In this document: in pieces, positions 1 through 5,708 of the stretch
How the letters are laid out: every line of letters starts with the position of its first letter
Numbering within the stretch: position 1 is the stretch's first letter
Source of the DNA: JAZSMS01 sp045536015
Lineage (GTDB): Bacteria > Bacillota > Clostridia > Christensenellales > QALW01
NCBI GenBank assembly: GCA_045536015.1
Contig: JAZSMS010000076.1
Coordinates: 1 to 5,708, forward strand
Direction: 5' to 3'
DNA: 5,708 nucleotides
Notes under the pieces: model-generated
What the model was told of the DNA's origin: nothing
What the model saw: only the letters and a program-made list of their open reading frames with translations
The model's database searches: none
Position numbers and translations under genes: made by a program

Positions 1-2379
1 CATATTTGCATTTATATATGCGCGCATTTCTTCTGCGGTCATTTCCATACCGTCTTTTAAGATAATGCAAGCCATAATTTCTTCGCCGTACTGCTTATCG
101 GGAACGCCAATTACCTGAACGTCCTTAACCTTATCGCAGGTGTAGATAAATTCCTCAATTTCTTTAGGATAAATGTTTTCGCCACCGCGGATAATCATAT
201 CCTTTAATCTGCCCGTTATCATATACGTTCCGTCGTCACGCTTACATGCAAGGTCACCGGTATGAAGCCAACCGTCAGCATCAATAGTTGCGGCGGTTGC
301 GGCGGGCATTTTGTAATAGCCCTTCATTATGTTATAGCCACGTGCAACAAATTCACCGTTAACATTGTTGGGGCAATCAAGACCTGTCTCGGGGTCGATA
401 ATTTTACATTCAACGTTTGCAAATGCGCTGCCAACGGTTTCGGTGCGCACTTCGAGTGAATCGTAATAGCTGCTCATTGTGCATCCGGGGCTTGCTTCTG
501 TTTGACCGTAAACCGAAACTATCTGCTTCATATTCATAACGTCTGCGGCTTTTTTCATTAAGTCGGCAGGGCAGTTAGAGCCTGCCATAATTCCCGTGCG
601 GATATACGAAAAATCGGTTTTTTCAAAGTCGGGGTGTTGCATCATAGCTATAAACATAGTAGGAACGCCGTTAAATGCGGTAATATGCTCGTTATGAACG
701 CAAGCGAGCGCAGGCTTTGGTGAAAAATAGGGCAGGGGATACATAGTAGTACCATGTGTCATTGATGCGGTCATCGAAAGCACCATACCAAAGCAATGGA
801 ACATAGGCACCTGTATCATCATTCTGTCGGCGGTGGATAAGTCCATATGGTCACCGATATATTTACCGTTGTTTACAACGTTGTAGTGCGTAAGCATAAC
901 GCCCTTAGGGAAGCCCGTTGTACCCGAGGTGTATTGCATATTGCAAACGTCGTCTTTATCAACGGCGGCAGCCATACGGTAAACCTCTTCTACGGGAATC
1001 TGCGAGGATAATTCAATAGCCTGTTCCCAAGTAAGACAACCCTTTTGTCTAAAGCCTACGGTAATAATATTTCTTAAAAACGGCAAGCGTGCGCAGTGAA
1101 GCGACTGGTTTGCTTTTTTTGTTTCAAGCTCGGGGCAAAGACGCGCCATAATTTCGCCGTAGTTTGTATCCTTTGCACCCTCGGTAATGATAAGCGTGTG
1201 TGTGTCAGACTGCTTTAACAGATATTCTGCCTCGCTTATTTTGTACGAGGTATTCATTGTAACCAATACTGCACCAATCTTAGCAGTTGCCCAGAAGGCA
1301 ATGTACCACTGGGGAACGTTAGAAGCCCATACTGCAACCTTATTGCCTGCTTTAACACCAAGAGCTATAAGCGTGCGCGCAAAGGTGTCAACGTCATCGC
1401 GAAATTCGCTATAAGTACGCGTATAATCAAGTGTTGTGTATTTAAAGGCGTATTGGTCTGGGAAACACTCAACCATAGTATCAAGCACTTCAGAGAAGGT
1501 TGCGTCAATTAAAAGGTCTTTTTTCCAAACAAATTTACCAGTATGAGTCTCGTTATAATAAAAGGTACGTTCATTGCGCGAAGTATCGCTGAATTGTTTC
1601 ATATAGCCTACAAACTGCGCAAAAATTATCTCAAGGTCATCAAGCTCTTTGCACCATGCAGGATCCCAAACAAGTGAAATAAAGCCGTCATAGTTAACAG
1701 AGCGAAGCGCAAGCATCATCTCGTCAATAGGAAGCTCTCCCTCGCCTATAAGGCAAAATTCGATTCCGTCGGCAGTCTTTATAGCATCGTTAATATGAAC
1801 GTGCTTTACGTACGCGCCAAGATTTTTGATAATTTCTTCTGCTGACTCGCCGCCTTCAAAATAGGCACCGCTAAAGTTCCAGAGTGCCGCAAGATTATCG
1901 CAGGCAAAGCGGTTTAATAAGTCTTTTAAAACGGCAGTTTTTGCAAATAAGCCCGAGGTTTCGATAACTAAAGTAACGTTTTTTTCTTCTGCAAGCGGAA
2001 GAATGGTGTTTATAAAATTAACGCAGTTATCTATTGCGTCTGCATCGGTATTTGCTTCAGCCTTGATACGAACAAGCTTAATTTTAAGGTTACTTGCAAT
2101 CTCGATGCATTTTGTTGCCTCTTTAGTAGCTTTTTCATAAATAGAAGCATTGCTGATATCCGACAGTACGTCAATGCAGGGCAATTGAAGCTTTTTTTCA
2201 TAGAGCATTCTTACTGTTGCGGCGGCAGAATAATCGTGAAAAGCACCGTTTTTATCGGTAAACAAGCGGTTATTTACGTTGTGAAGCTCTATGCCCTGAA
2301 ATTTAAGGTCAACGGCAATATCACAAAAATCGTTAAACGAGCTATTATGCCAACCTTTAGTTGAAAATGATAATTTCAT
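1..2379 (-). CDS. Fusion protein: xylose-isomerase-like TIM barrel + ACSF2/YngI-type acyl-CoA synthetase (C-terminus cut by window)
   Basis: One uninterrupted frame of 793 visible codons starts at ATG 2379-2377 and runs off the left edge; I judge about 50 residues are missing. Residues 1-260 resemble the AP-endonuclease-2/xylose-isomerase-like (IolE-type) TIM barrel: GIEL near 30, IETSG at 139-143, HVHINDA at 193-199, IGEGELP at 211-217. After a linker of about 25 residues comes an ATP-dependent acyl-CoA synthetase, which activates a carboxylate to acyl-AMP and then acyl-CoA. Its motifs are intact: P-loop YTSGTTGFPKG 483-493, PMFHCFGM 525-532, YGQTE 624-628, GWLHTGD 703-709 and RLKDMIIRGGEN from 724. 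The late lysine motif (PKTxxGK type) lies off the window. The ligase half most resembles medium-chain ACSF2/YngI enzymes; the substrate cannot be read from sequence. No signal peptide is seen, so it is probably cytosolic. The start has GAGGAG 8 nt upstream and overlaps the stop of the LeuA-like gene by one base, implying coupled translation. Confidence 0.93.
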   Translation of the reverse strand, partial: MKLSFSTKGWHNSSFNDFCDIAVDLKFQGIELHNVNNRLFTDKNGAFHDYSAAATVRMLYEKKLQLPCIDVLSDISNASIYEKATKEATKCIEIASNLKIKLVRIKAEANTDADAIDNCVNFINTILPLAEEKNVTLVIETSGLFAKTAVLKDLLNRFACDNLAALWNFSGAYFEGGESAEEIIKNLGAYVKHVHINDAIKTADGIEFCLIGEGELPIDEMMLALRSVNYDGFISLVWDPAWCKELDDLEIIFAQFVGYMKQFSDTSRNERTFYYNETHTGKFVWKKDLLIDATFSEVLDTMVECFPDQYAFKYTTLDYTRTYSEFRDDVDTFARTLIALGVKAGNKVAVWASNVPQWYIAFWATAKIGAVLVTMNTSYKISEAEYLLKQSDTHTLIITEGAKDTNYGEIMARLCPELETKKANQSLHCARLPFLRNIITVGFRQKGCLTWEQAIELSSQIPVEEVYRMAAAVDKDDVCNMQYTSGTTGFPKGVMLTHYNVVNNGKYIGDHMDLSTADRMMIQVPMFHCFGMVLSMTASMTHGTTMYPLPYFSPKPALACVHNEHITAFNGVPTMFIAMMQHPDFEKTDFSYIRTGIMAGSNCPADLMKKAADVMNMKQIVSVYGQTEASPGCTMSSYYDSLEVRTETVGSAFANVECKIIDPETGLDCPNNVNGEFVARGYNIMKGYYKMPAATAATIDADGWLHTGDLACKRDDGTYMITGRLKDMIIRGGENIYPKEIEEFIYTCDKVKDVQVIGVPDKQYGEEIMACIILKDGMEMTAEEMRAYINANM

Positions 2380-3758
2380 TAATTTGTCTCCTCGTAAATA
2401 ATTTTGTTTACGGCATTTATATATGCACGGATGCTTGCACCCATAATGTCGGTAGAAATACCGTTGCCCGAATAGAGCTTTCCACTAGAGCGAAGCTTAA
2501 CAAGAGCCGAGCCCATAGCTTCTTTACCCTCGGTAACAGATTGAATTTGAAAATCGTCAAGCTCGTAATGGTGACCGATAATCTGGTCGATAGCACGGAA
2601 GGCGGCATCGATAGGACCGTCGCCAATATTTACACCGCTTATTGCTTTGCCGTCCTTTTCAAGTGTTATCTGTGCGCTCGAAGTAATAATATTGCCGTTG
2701 TTTATAACGTAGCTTATAAGCTTGTATGCGGCAGGAACCTGTAGTGCAACCGAGGCAATAATAGCTTCAAGCTCGCGGTAGCCGACGTTCTTTTTTGAAG
2801 CAACACGCAAAAATTCTTCGTAAACCTTTGTTTGATCATCTTCGGATAAATCGTAACCAAGCTTTTTTGCAGCCATAATTACTGCAGTTTGGTCGTCGTT
2901 TTTATCAAGATGAATTCCGTCGACTTCATTAGTAGAAGTACTTGAAGTAACGGTAGACTCTGCCTTGTTATTAATCCATCTGATTTGCTTAATGATACGC
3001 GATAATTCGGTAGTTTTAATCTTTGTTGAAAAGCCGTAGTCAAAGCCGCAATTTTTAACCATTTTGGCAAAAATTTCAAGGTCAACGGTTTCACCGTCAA
3101 CTGCGGTTTTTACGGTAGAAATGCCGTTTTTAACTGCAAGAGAAGCTTGAGCTACTGCCAAGCCGTTATTGTTATTGCACATAACTGCAACATTTGCGGT
3201 GGTATAAGAAGTAATTTTGCTTGCAAAGGTAGCAAAATCATCAGGAAGCATATTTGCGGCAGTATCGCAAATTGCAATGGTGGTTGCACCGCTTTCGGTT
3301 GCCACTTCAATAGCTGCCCTTAAAAAGTCTTCTTCAGCGCGCGTTGCATCAAGCGCACAAAATTCAACCATAACACCTGCATTTTTAGCTGTACTTACAC
3401 ATTCTTTAATATATTCAAGCATCTTTTCGGGCTTTTTACGGCAAGAATATTCCATACCAACGGGCGAGCAGGGGAGCTCAATGCGCACGCAAGGTTTTTT
3501 TGCAGTTGAAAGAGCTAAAATTGCGTTTTTAACGCTGTCTGCGCCAATGCCTGCGGCAACAGAGATAACACTATTTTTAATAAAAGAAGAAATTGTCTTT
3601 ACAAGCAGGATATCAGCTTTTGCGTTTTCAATTTCGGGAAGCTCAATTACGTCAACGTTAAGATTTTCAAGTTGACGGGCAATTTCAATCTTCTCTTTAA
3701 AGGCAAAGCGACTATCCTTTTTACAAAGAGTTGCATCTGCGATAATAATGTTTTTCAT
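2379..3758 (-). CDS. 2-isopropylmalate synthase-like protein with degenerate catalytic site and intact LeuA regulatory domain
   Basis: 459 residues, somewhat shorter than a usual LeuA (about 500-550). Residues 1-260 follow the DRE-TIM barrel of isopropylmalate/homocitrate synthases (EKIEIARQLENLNVDVIE at 22-39, EDFLRAAIE at 143-151, CDTAAN at 164-169, GLAVA at 199-203). The signature catalytic segments have changed. The family motif DTTLRDGEQ reads DATLCKKDS (8-16), so the substrate-binding Arg and metal-binding Asp are Cys12 and Lys13. The metal-binding HCHND reads MCNNN (193-197). GERAGN is absent. The C-terminal LeuA dimer/allosteric domain (about 345-455) is well kept, with GDGPIDA 379-385, SVTEG 407-411 and STDIMGAS 435-442. 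I infer a non-catalytic or repurposed LeuA paralogue, perhaps a leucine-binding regulator or partner of a true LeuA. It is first in its unit, behind a T-box-like leader, with AGAGG 6 nt before the ATG. Family assignment is firm; function is unknown. Confidence 0.9.
   Translation of the reverse strand: MKNIIIADATLCKKDSRFAFKEKIEIARQLENLNVDVIELPEIENAKADILLVKTISSFIKNSVISVAAGIGADSVKNAILALSTAKKPCVRIELPCSPVGMEYSCRKKPEKMLEYIKECVSTAKNAGVMVEFCALDATRAEEDFLRAAIEVATESGATTIAICDTAANMLPDDFATFASKITSYTTANVAVMCNNNNGLAVAQASLAVKNGISTVKTAVDGETVDLEIFAKMVKNCGFDYGFSTKIKTTELSRIIKQIRWINNKAESTVTSSTSTNEVDGIHLDKNDDQTAVIMAAKKLGYDLSEDDQTKVYEEFLRVASKKNVGYRELEAIIASVALQVPAAYKLISYVINNGNIITSSAQITLEKDGKAISGVNIGDGPIDAAFRAIDQIIGHHYELDDFQIQSVTEGKEAMGSALVKLRSSGKLYSGNGISTDIMGASIRAYINAVNKIIYEETN
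2388..2393 (-). promoter_or_regulatory. Ribosome binding site of the TIM barrel/acyl-CoA synthetase fusion
   Basis: GAGGAG lies 8 nt before the ATG at 2379, inside the last codons of the LeuA-like gene. Stop and start overlap as TAATG, sharing base 2379. This fixes the start at the TIM barrel and argues against a separate ligase gene starting later. Confidence 0.88.
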
Positions 3759-3764
3759 TTTTTA

Positions 3765-3770
3765 CCTCTC
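3765..3770 (-). promoter_or_regulatory. Ribosome binding site of the LeuA-like gene
   Basis: GAGAGG lies 6 nt before the ATG at 3758, just downstream of a small GC hairpin (CCGC-TTTC-GCGG, 3791-3780). It supports the chosen start; the N-terminus MKNIIIADATL aligns with the usual beginning of the IPMS barrel. Confidence 0.8.
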
Positions 3771-3800
3771 TTTTTTTAACCGCGAAAGCGGCAAACTTTT

Positions 3801-3838
3801 AAAATAAAATAAGCAGAGGGTATTGAACCTCTGCTTAG
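3801..3838 (-). terminator. Leader terminator (attenuator)
   Basis: TAAGCAGAGG (3837-3828) and CCTCTGCTTA (3819-3810) form a perfect 10-bp stem with an 8-nt loop, followed by TTTTATTTT. It lies about 50 nt upstream of the LeuA-like ATG and about 240 nt after the promoter, with no gene between, so it is an attenuator rather than a gene end. CTTTGC in the 3' arm of Stem III (3896-3891) could pair with its GCAGAG (3834-3829) as a competing antiterminator. Confidence 0.9.
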
Positions 3839-3855
3839 ATAAATGCAAATCAAAA

Positions 3856-3876
3856 TTTAAAGAATTATCCTTTAAA
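3856..3876 (-). other. AT-rich hairpin between Stem III and the attenuator
   Basis: TTTAAAGGA and TTCTTTAAA form a 9-bp stem (one G-U pair) with loop TAA, followed by TTTTGATTT. It sits where a T-box normally has its antiterminator. It may be a structural spacer or a weak pause site; no function can be assigned from sequence. Confidence 0.5.
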
Positions 3877-4082
3877 AGTGATAAACAACTGCAAAGCTCC
3901 AACAAGCCTTGTGTCTTATAACGGGACAAACCGTAGTGACTTACTGTTATTTCCGCCACTCTGCTCCGGAATGAGACTTCTTAACAAACTTTACATACCG
4001 CTCTTTCAGCAACCGTCGGCTCTCTGTGATGAAGGGAGTTTGAAGAATAGTTCCTTCTACGCATTTAATTAAATTTGCAGTT

Positions 4083-4111
4083 ATTTTATCATAGCGCTTA
4101 TTTCTTGTCAA
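4083..4111 (-). promoter_or_regulatory. Sigma-A promoter of the LeuA-like/ligase operon
   Basis: A perfect -35 TTGACA (4111-4106), a 17-nt spacer and -10 TAAAAT (4088-4083) are preceded by the extended -10 TGA (4091-4089). Transcription should start near 4077, giving a leader of about 320 nt before the LeuA-like ATG. The strong consensus fits a gene controlled mainly after initiation by leader attenuation. Confidence 0.88.
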
Positions 4112-4169
4112 CAAGATTTTGATAATTATTTTATATATTATTTGGTAGATATAAAAATAAGATAGTTAT

Positions 4170-4200
4170 AAAAAGGTCAAAGCAAATTTTGCTTTGACCT
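4170..4200 (-). terminator. Intrinsic terminator after ilvE
   Basis: On the minus strand AGGTCAAAGCAAA and TTTGCTTTGACCT form a perfect inverted repeat of 13 nt per arm around a single A (4200-4174), so the real loop takes a few inner A-U pairs. The stem runs straight into TTTTT and begins 6 nt past the ilvE stop codon. It separates the oxidoreductase/ilvE unit from the next promoter. Between it and the -35 box (4112-4169) there is only AT-rich spacer in which I see nothing else. Confidence 0.92.
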
Positions 4201-4206
4201 CTTTTA

Positions 4207-5268
4207 TTAAAGTTGATACGTCCAGGAATAAGTATCCTCAATTTTGCCCCACTGAATACCGGTTAAGGTATCATAAAGCATTTGAGTTACTTCACCAATC
4301 TGACCATTGTTAATTGTGTATTTAACACCCTTGTAGCAAAGCTCGCCGATGGGCGAAACAACTGCCGCGGTTCCGCAACCCCATGCTTCTTCTAAGGTGC
4401 CGTTTTCTAAGGCGGCTGCAAGCTCGTCAATGCTTAAAAGACGCTCGCTTACCTTGTAGCCCTTGTTCTTAAGAACCTCGATGCACGACTTTCTTGTAAT
4501 GCCGGGTAAAATCGAGCCCGAAAGCATAGGAGTAACAACTTCACCGTTGATTTTGAACATAACGTTCATAGCGCCAACCTCTTCGATATACTTGCGCTCA
4601 ACACCGTCAAGCCAAAGCACCTGCGAATAGCCCTGCTTTTCGGCGCGCTCGCCTGCGCGGTTACTTGCCGCATAGTTACCACCGCATTTTGCATAGCCTG
4701 TTCCGCCGCGTACGGCACGAACGTCCTGATCCTCGATCATAATCTTAACGGGGTTAATGCCCTCTTTATAATAGCTGCCAACAGGCGAGGTTATTATAGC
4801 AAACGTTGCATTATGTACTGCATGAACGCCAAGAGTTTCGTCATTACCAAACATAAAGGGACGTATGTAAAGCGAAGTGCCTTCTGCCGAAGGTGTCCAT
4901 TCTTGTTCAAAGGCAACAAATTTTGTTAAAACCTCAAGTGCAAGGTCTTCGGGAATTTGAGGAAGACAAAGTCTTTCTGCAGAAGAATTCATTCTGCGAA
5001 TGTTCTCCATAGGTCTAAAGAGTTGAACCTTACCGTCTGCACGGCGGTAAGCCTTTAAGCCCTCAAAAATTTCGGAGCCGTAGTGAAGAACGGTCGAAGC
5101 GGGGTGAAGCGAGATGTTTGCAAAGGGGATAATGCGTGCATCATGCCAACCCTGATCTTGCGAATAATCCATCATAAACATATGGTCGGTAAAAAATTTA
5201 CCAAAGCCTAAAGTGCTTGCCTCGGGTTTTACTTTAGGGCTATCGTTTTTAATTATCTTAATATCCAT
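4207..5268 (-). CDS. ilvE: Branched-chain amino acid aminotransferase (BCAT)
   Basis: 353 residues, normal for the large (BCAT1/2-like) class IV PLP aminotransferases. It reversibly transfers the amino group between Leu/Ile/Val and 2-oxoglutarate, the last step of synthesis and first of breakdown, in the cytosol. Recognisable motifs are GSEIFEGLKAY (64-74), YIRPFMFG (134-141), GGTGYAKCGGNYAAS (188-202) with the Schiff-base lysine at K194, EVGAMNVMF (230-238), SGSILPGITR (250-259) and GCGTAAVVSPIGE (297-309). The frame stays open to an ATG at 5295, but the true start is 5268: AAGGAG sits 6 nt upstream of it, whereas the upstream ATG would lie inside the end of the preceding gene and add nine unconserved residues. 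The gene directly follows the oxidoreductase gamma subunit, so aminotransferase and 2-oxoacid oxidoreductase are probably co-expressed. A hairpin terminator begins just after its stop. Confidence 0.97.
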   Translation of the reverse strand: MDIKIIKNDSPKVKPEASTLGFGKFFTDHMFMMDYSQDQGWHDARIIPFANISLHPASTVLHYGSEIFEGLKAYRRADGKVQLFRPMENIRRMNSSAERLCLPQIPEDLALEVLTKFVAFEQEWTPSAEGTSLYIRPFMFGNDETLGVHAVHNATFAIITSPVGSYYKEGINPVKIMIEDQDVRAVRGGTGYAKCGGNYAASNRAGERAEKQGYSQVLWLDGVERKYIEEVGAMNVMFKINGEVVTPMLSGSILPGITRKSCIEVLKNKGYKVSERLLSIDELAAALENGTLEEAWGCGTAAVVSPIGELCYKGVKYTINNGQIGEVTQMLYDTLTGIQWGKIEDTYSWTYQL

Positions 5269-5274
5269 AACAAT

Positions 5275-5280
5275 CTCCTT
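5275..5280 (-). promoter_or_regulatory. Ribosome binding site of ilvE
   Basis: AAGGAG lies 6 nt before the ATG at 5268 and shares two bases with the TAA stop of the oxidoreductase subunit. It decides the ilvE start against the ATG 27 nt further upstream, and the overlap favours translational coupling. Confidence 0.9.
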
Positions 5281-5708
5281 ACTTTTCAGCGCCAAGCTTC
5301 ATTGCGTTTAAGTTAACCTCAAGCATATCTGCTTTTTTGGGCGGAATTATCTTTGCAAGCGTAGTGCGGATGCTTTCTTCGTTAAAATCGCCTAAAACAT
5401 TTAAAAGCTTACCCATAATAATCATATTTGCAAGGTTGCCCATAGCATTTTCCGAAGCAAGAGCAGTTGCGTTTATGTAGTGACAGGTAATGTCGTCACG
5501 CTTTGAGGCAGTTTCGATTAAAGTTGAGTCGGCAATAACGATGCCACCGGGAACTACGTCTGGCTCAAACTTTTCAAAAGAGGGAAGGTTCATCGCAATA
5601 AGTACGTCGGGTTTAGAAACGATAGGTGAACCAACGGGCTCATCACTTATAATAACACTACAGCTAGCCGTTCCACCACGCATCTCGGGACCGTAGGAGG
5701 GAAGCCAG
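5279..5708 (-). CDS. 2-oxoacid:ferredoxin oxidoreductase, gamma subunit (N-terminus beyond window)
   Basis: About 143 C-terminal residues are visible; the frame is open to the right edge, and the family's GGxGGQG start lies outside. The visible part opens with WLPSYGPEMRGGT, the hallmark of the gamma domain (POR family) of KOR/VOR enzymes, followed by SCSVIISDEPVGSPIV and SKPDVLIAMN. The conserved tail includes ANMIIMGKLL. These CoA-dependent complexes interconvert 2-oxoacids with acyl-CoA plus CO2 using ferredoxin; the gamma subunit joins the alpha and beta (TPP) subunits, presumably encoded upstream. The internal ATG at 5683 is not the true start, because conserved residues precede it. The neighbouring ilvE suggests branched-chain 2-oxoacids (VorC-like), but a 2-oxoglutarate enzyme (KorC) cannot be excluded from this subunit. 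The TAA stop overlaps the ilvE ribosome binding site, so the two genes are in one operon. Confidence 0.92.
   Translation of the reverse strand, partial: WLPSYGPEMRGGTASCSVIISDEPVGSPIVSKPDVLIAMNLPSFEKFEPDVVPGGIVIADSTLIETASKRDDITCHYINATALASENAMGNLANMIIMGKLLNVLGDFNEESIRTTLAKIIPPKKADMLEVNLNAMKLGAEK

Larger units (their letters stand above)
3801..4077 (-). promoter_or_regulatory. T-box-like tRNA-sensing leader, probable leucine (CUC) specifier
   Basis: Read on the minus strand, the leader has T-box landmarks in the right order. Stem I contains AGAGAG (4025-4020) and the apical segment GGTTGCTGAAA (4014-4004). GGAA (4054-4051) can pair with TTCC (3971-3968) as the basal helix, and just before that lies CTCA (3975-3972), placed where the specifier codon is expected: CUC, leucine. 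Stem II is AGTGGC/GTCACT (3960-3955/3940-3935), with GGAAA and AGTAA inside as an S-turn. Stem IIA/B is ACGG/CCGT (3934-3931/3924-3921), with the loop TGTC (3928-3925) pairing to GACA (3915-3912) as a pseudoknot; the conserved CCGTTAT is present. Stem III is CAAGGCT/AGCTTTG (3911-3892). A terminator follows. The canonical TGGNACC antiterminator bulge is not found. Uncharged tRNA-Leu would be expected to raise expression of the operon. Confidence 0.82.

Noticed and set aside
1600..1602. Internal ATG (Met260) as the start of a separate acyl-CoA synthetase gene
   Set aside because: There is no ribosome binding site before it and no stop codon between it and the upstream barrel; the frame is continuous.
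3217..3675. Long plus-strand open frame opposite the LeuA-like gene
   Set aside because: It is antisense to a clearly homologous gene, has no ribosome binding site and shows no recognisable domain. The same applies to the plus-strand frame at 2361-2744.
3973..3977. GUC (valine) as the T-box specifier codon
   Set aside because: Spacing to the basal helix (TTCCGGAGC) and the A expected after the specifier favour CUC at 3975-3973. GUC remains a weak alternative.
3801..4077. SAM, cobalamin or other metabolite riboswitch in the leader
   Set aside because: None of their core motifs is seen, while the T-box stems account for most of the leader in order.
4062..4080. Palindromic AT-rich segment (ATTTAATTAAAT core) near the transcription start as an operator
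   Set aside because: Only the AT core is symmetric and the flanks mismatch. Such palindromes are common by chance in A/T-rich intergenic DNA.
5269..5295. In-frame upstream ATG extending ilvE by nine residues
   Set aside because: It lies inside the end of the oxidoreductase gene, and the nine added residues match nothing in the family. The ATG at 5268 has AAGGAG 6 nt upstream.

Overview
The window looks like chromosomal DNA from an anaerobic, low-to-mid GC Firmicute, most likely a gut or rumen clostridium (class Clostridia). This rests on three things: a ferredoxin-type 2-oxoacid oxidoreductase subunit, a T-box style tRNA-sensing leader, and strong AGGAG ribosome binding sites with sigma-A promoters and U-tract terminators. 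No mobile element, CRISPR array, tRNA or rRNA is visible. All four genes are on the minus strand, so transcription runs from high to low coordinates.

Right-hand unit (5708 to 4170). The C-terminal three quarters of a 2-oxoacid:ferredoxin oxidoreductase gamma subunit is followed, with the stop codon touching the next ribosome binding site, by ilvE (branched-chain aminotransferase). A perfect hairpin terminator directly after ilvE closes the unit.

Control region (about 4170 to 3759). A fresh sigma-A promoter with an extended -10 element drives a leader of about 320 nt. It shows T-box landmarks: Stem I with AGAGAG and the GGTTGCTGAAA apical segment, a likely CUC (leucine) specifier, Stem II, a Stem IIA/B pseudoknot and Stem III. 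An intrinsic terminator lies before the gene. The usual TGGNACC antiterminator bulge is not recognisable.

Left-hand unit (3758 to beyond 1). The first gene is a 459-residue 2-isopropylmalate synthase-like protein that keeps its C-terminal leucine-responsive type domain but has lost the metal-binding motifs of the catalytic barrel. Its stop overlaps by one base the start of a large fused protein. That protein has an N-terminal xylose-isomerase-like TIM barrel (about 260 residues), itself with eroded metal ligands, joined to an acyl-CoA synthetase of the ACSF2/YngI type whose catalytic motifs are intact. The C-terminus runs off the window.

Taken together, the genes suggest branched-chain acid and amino-acid interconversion: an acid is activated to acyl-CoA, the oxidoreductase interconverts acyl-CoA and 2-oxoacid, and IlvE interconverts 2-oxoacid and amino acid. 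Leucine-tRNA control of the ligase would fit assimilation of isovalerate into leucine when leucine is short. That physiological reading is inference. The fusion, the active-site losses and the odd leader can be read directly from the sequence.
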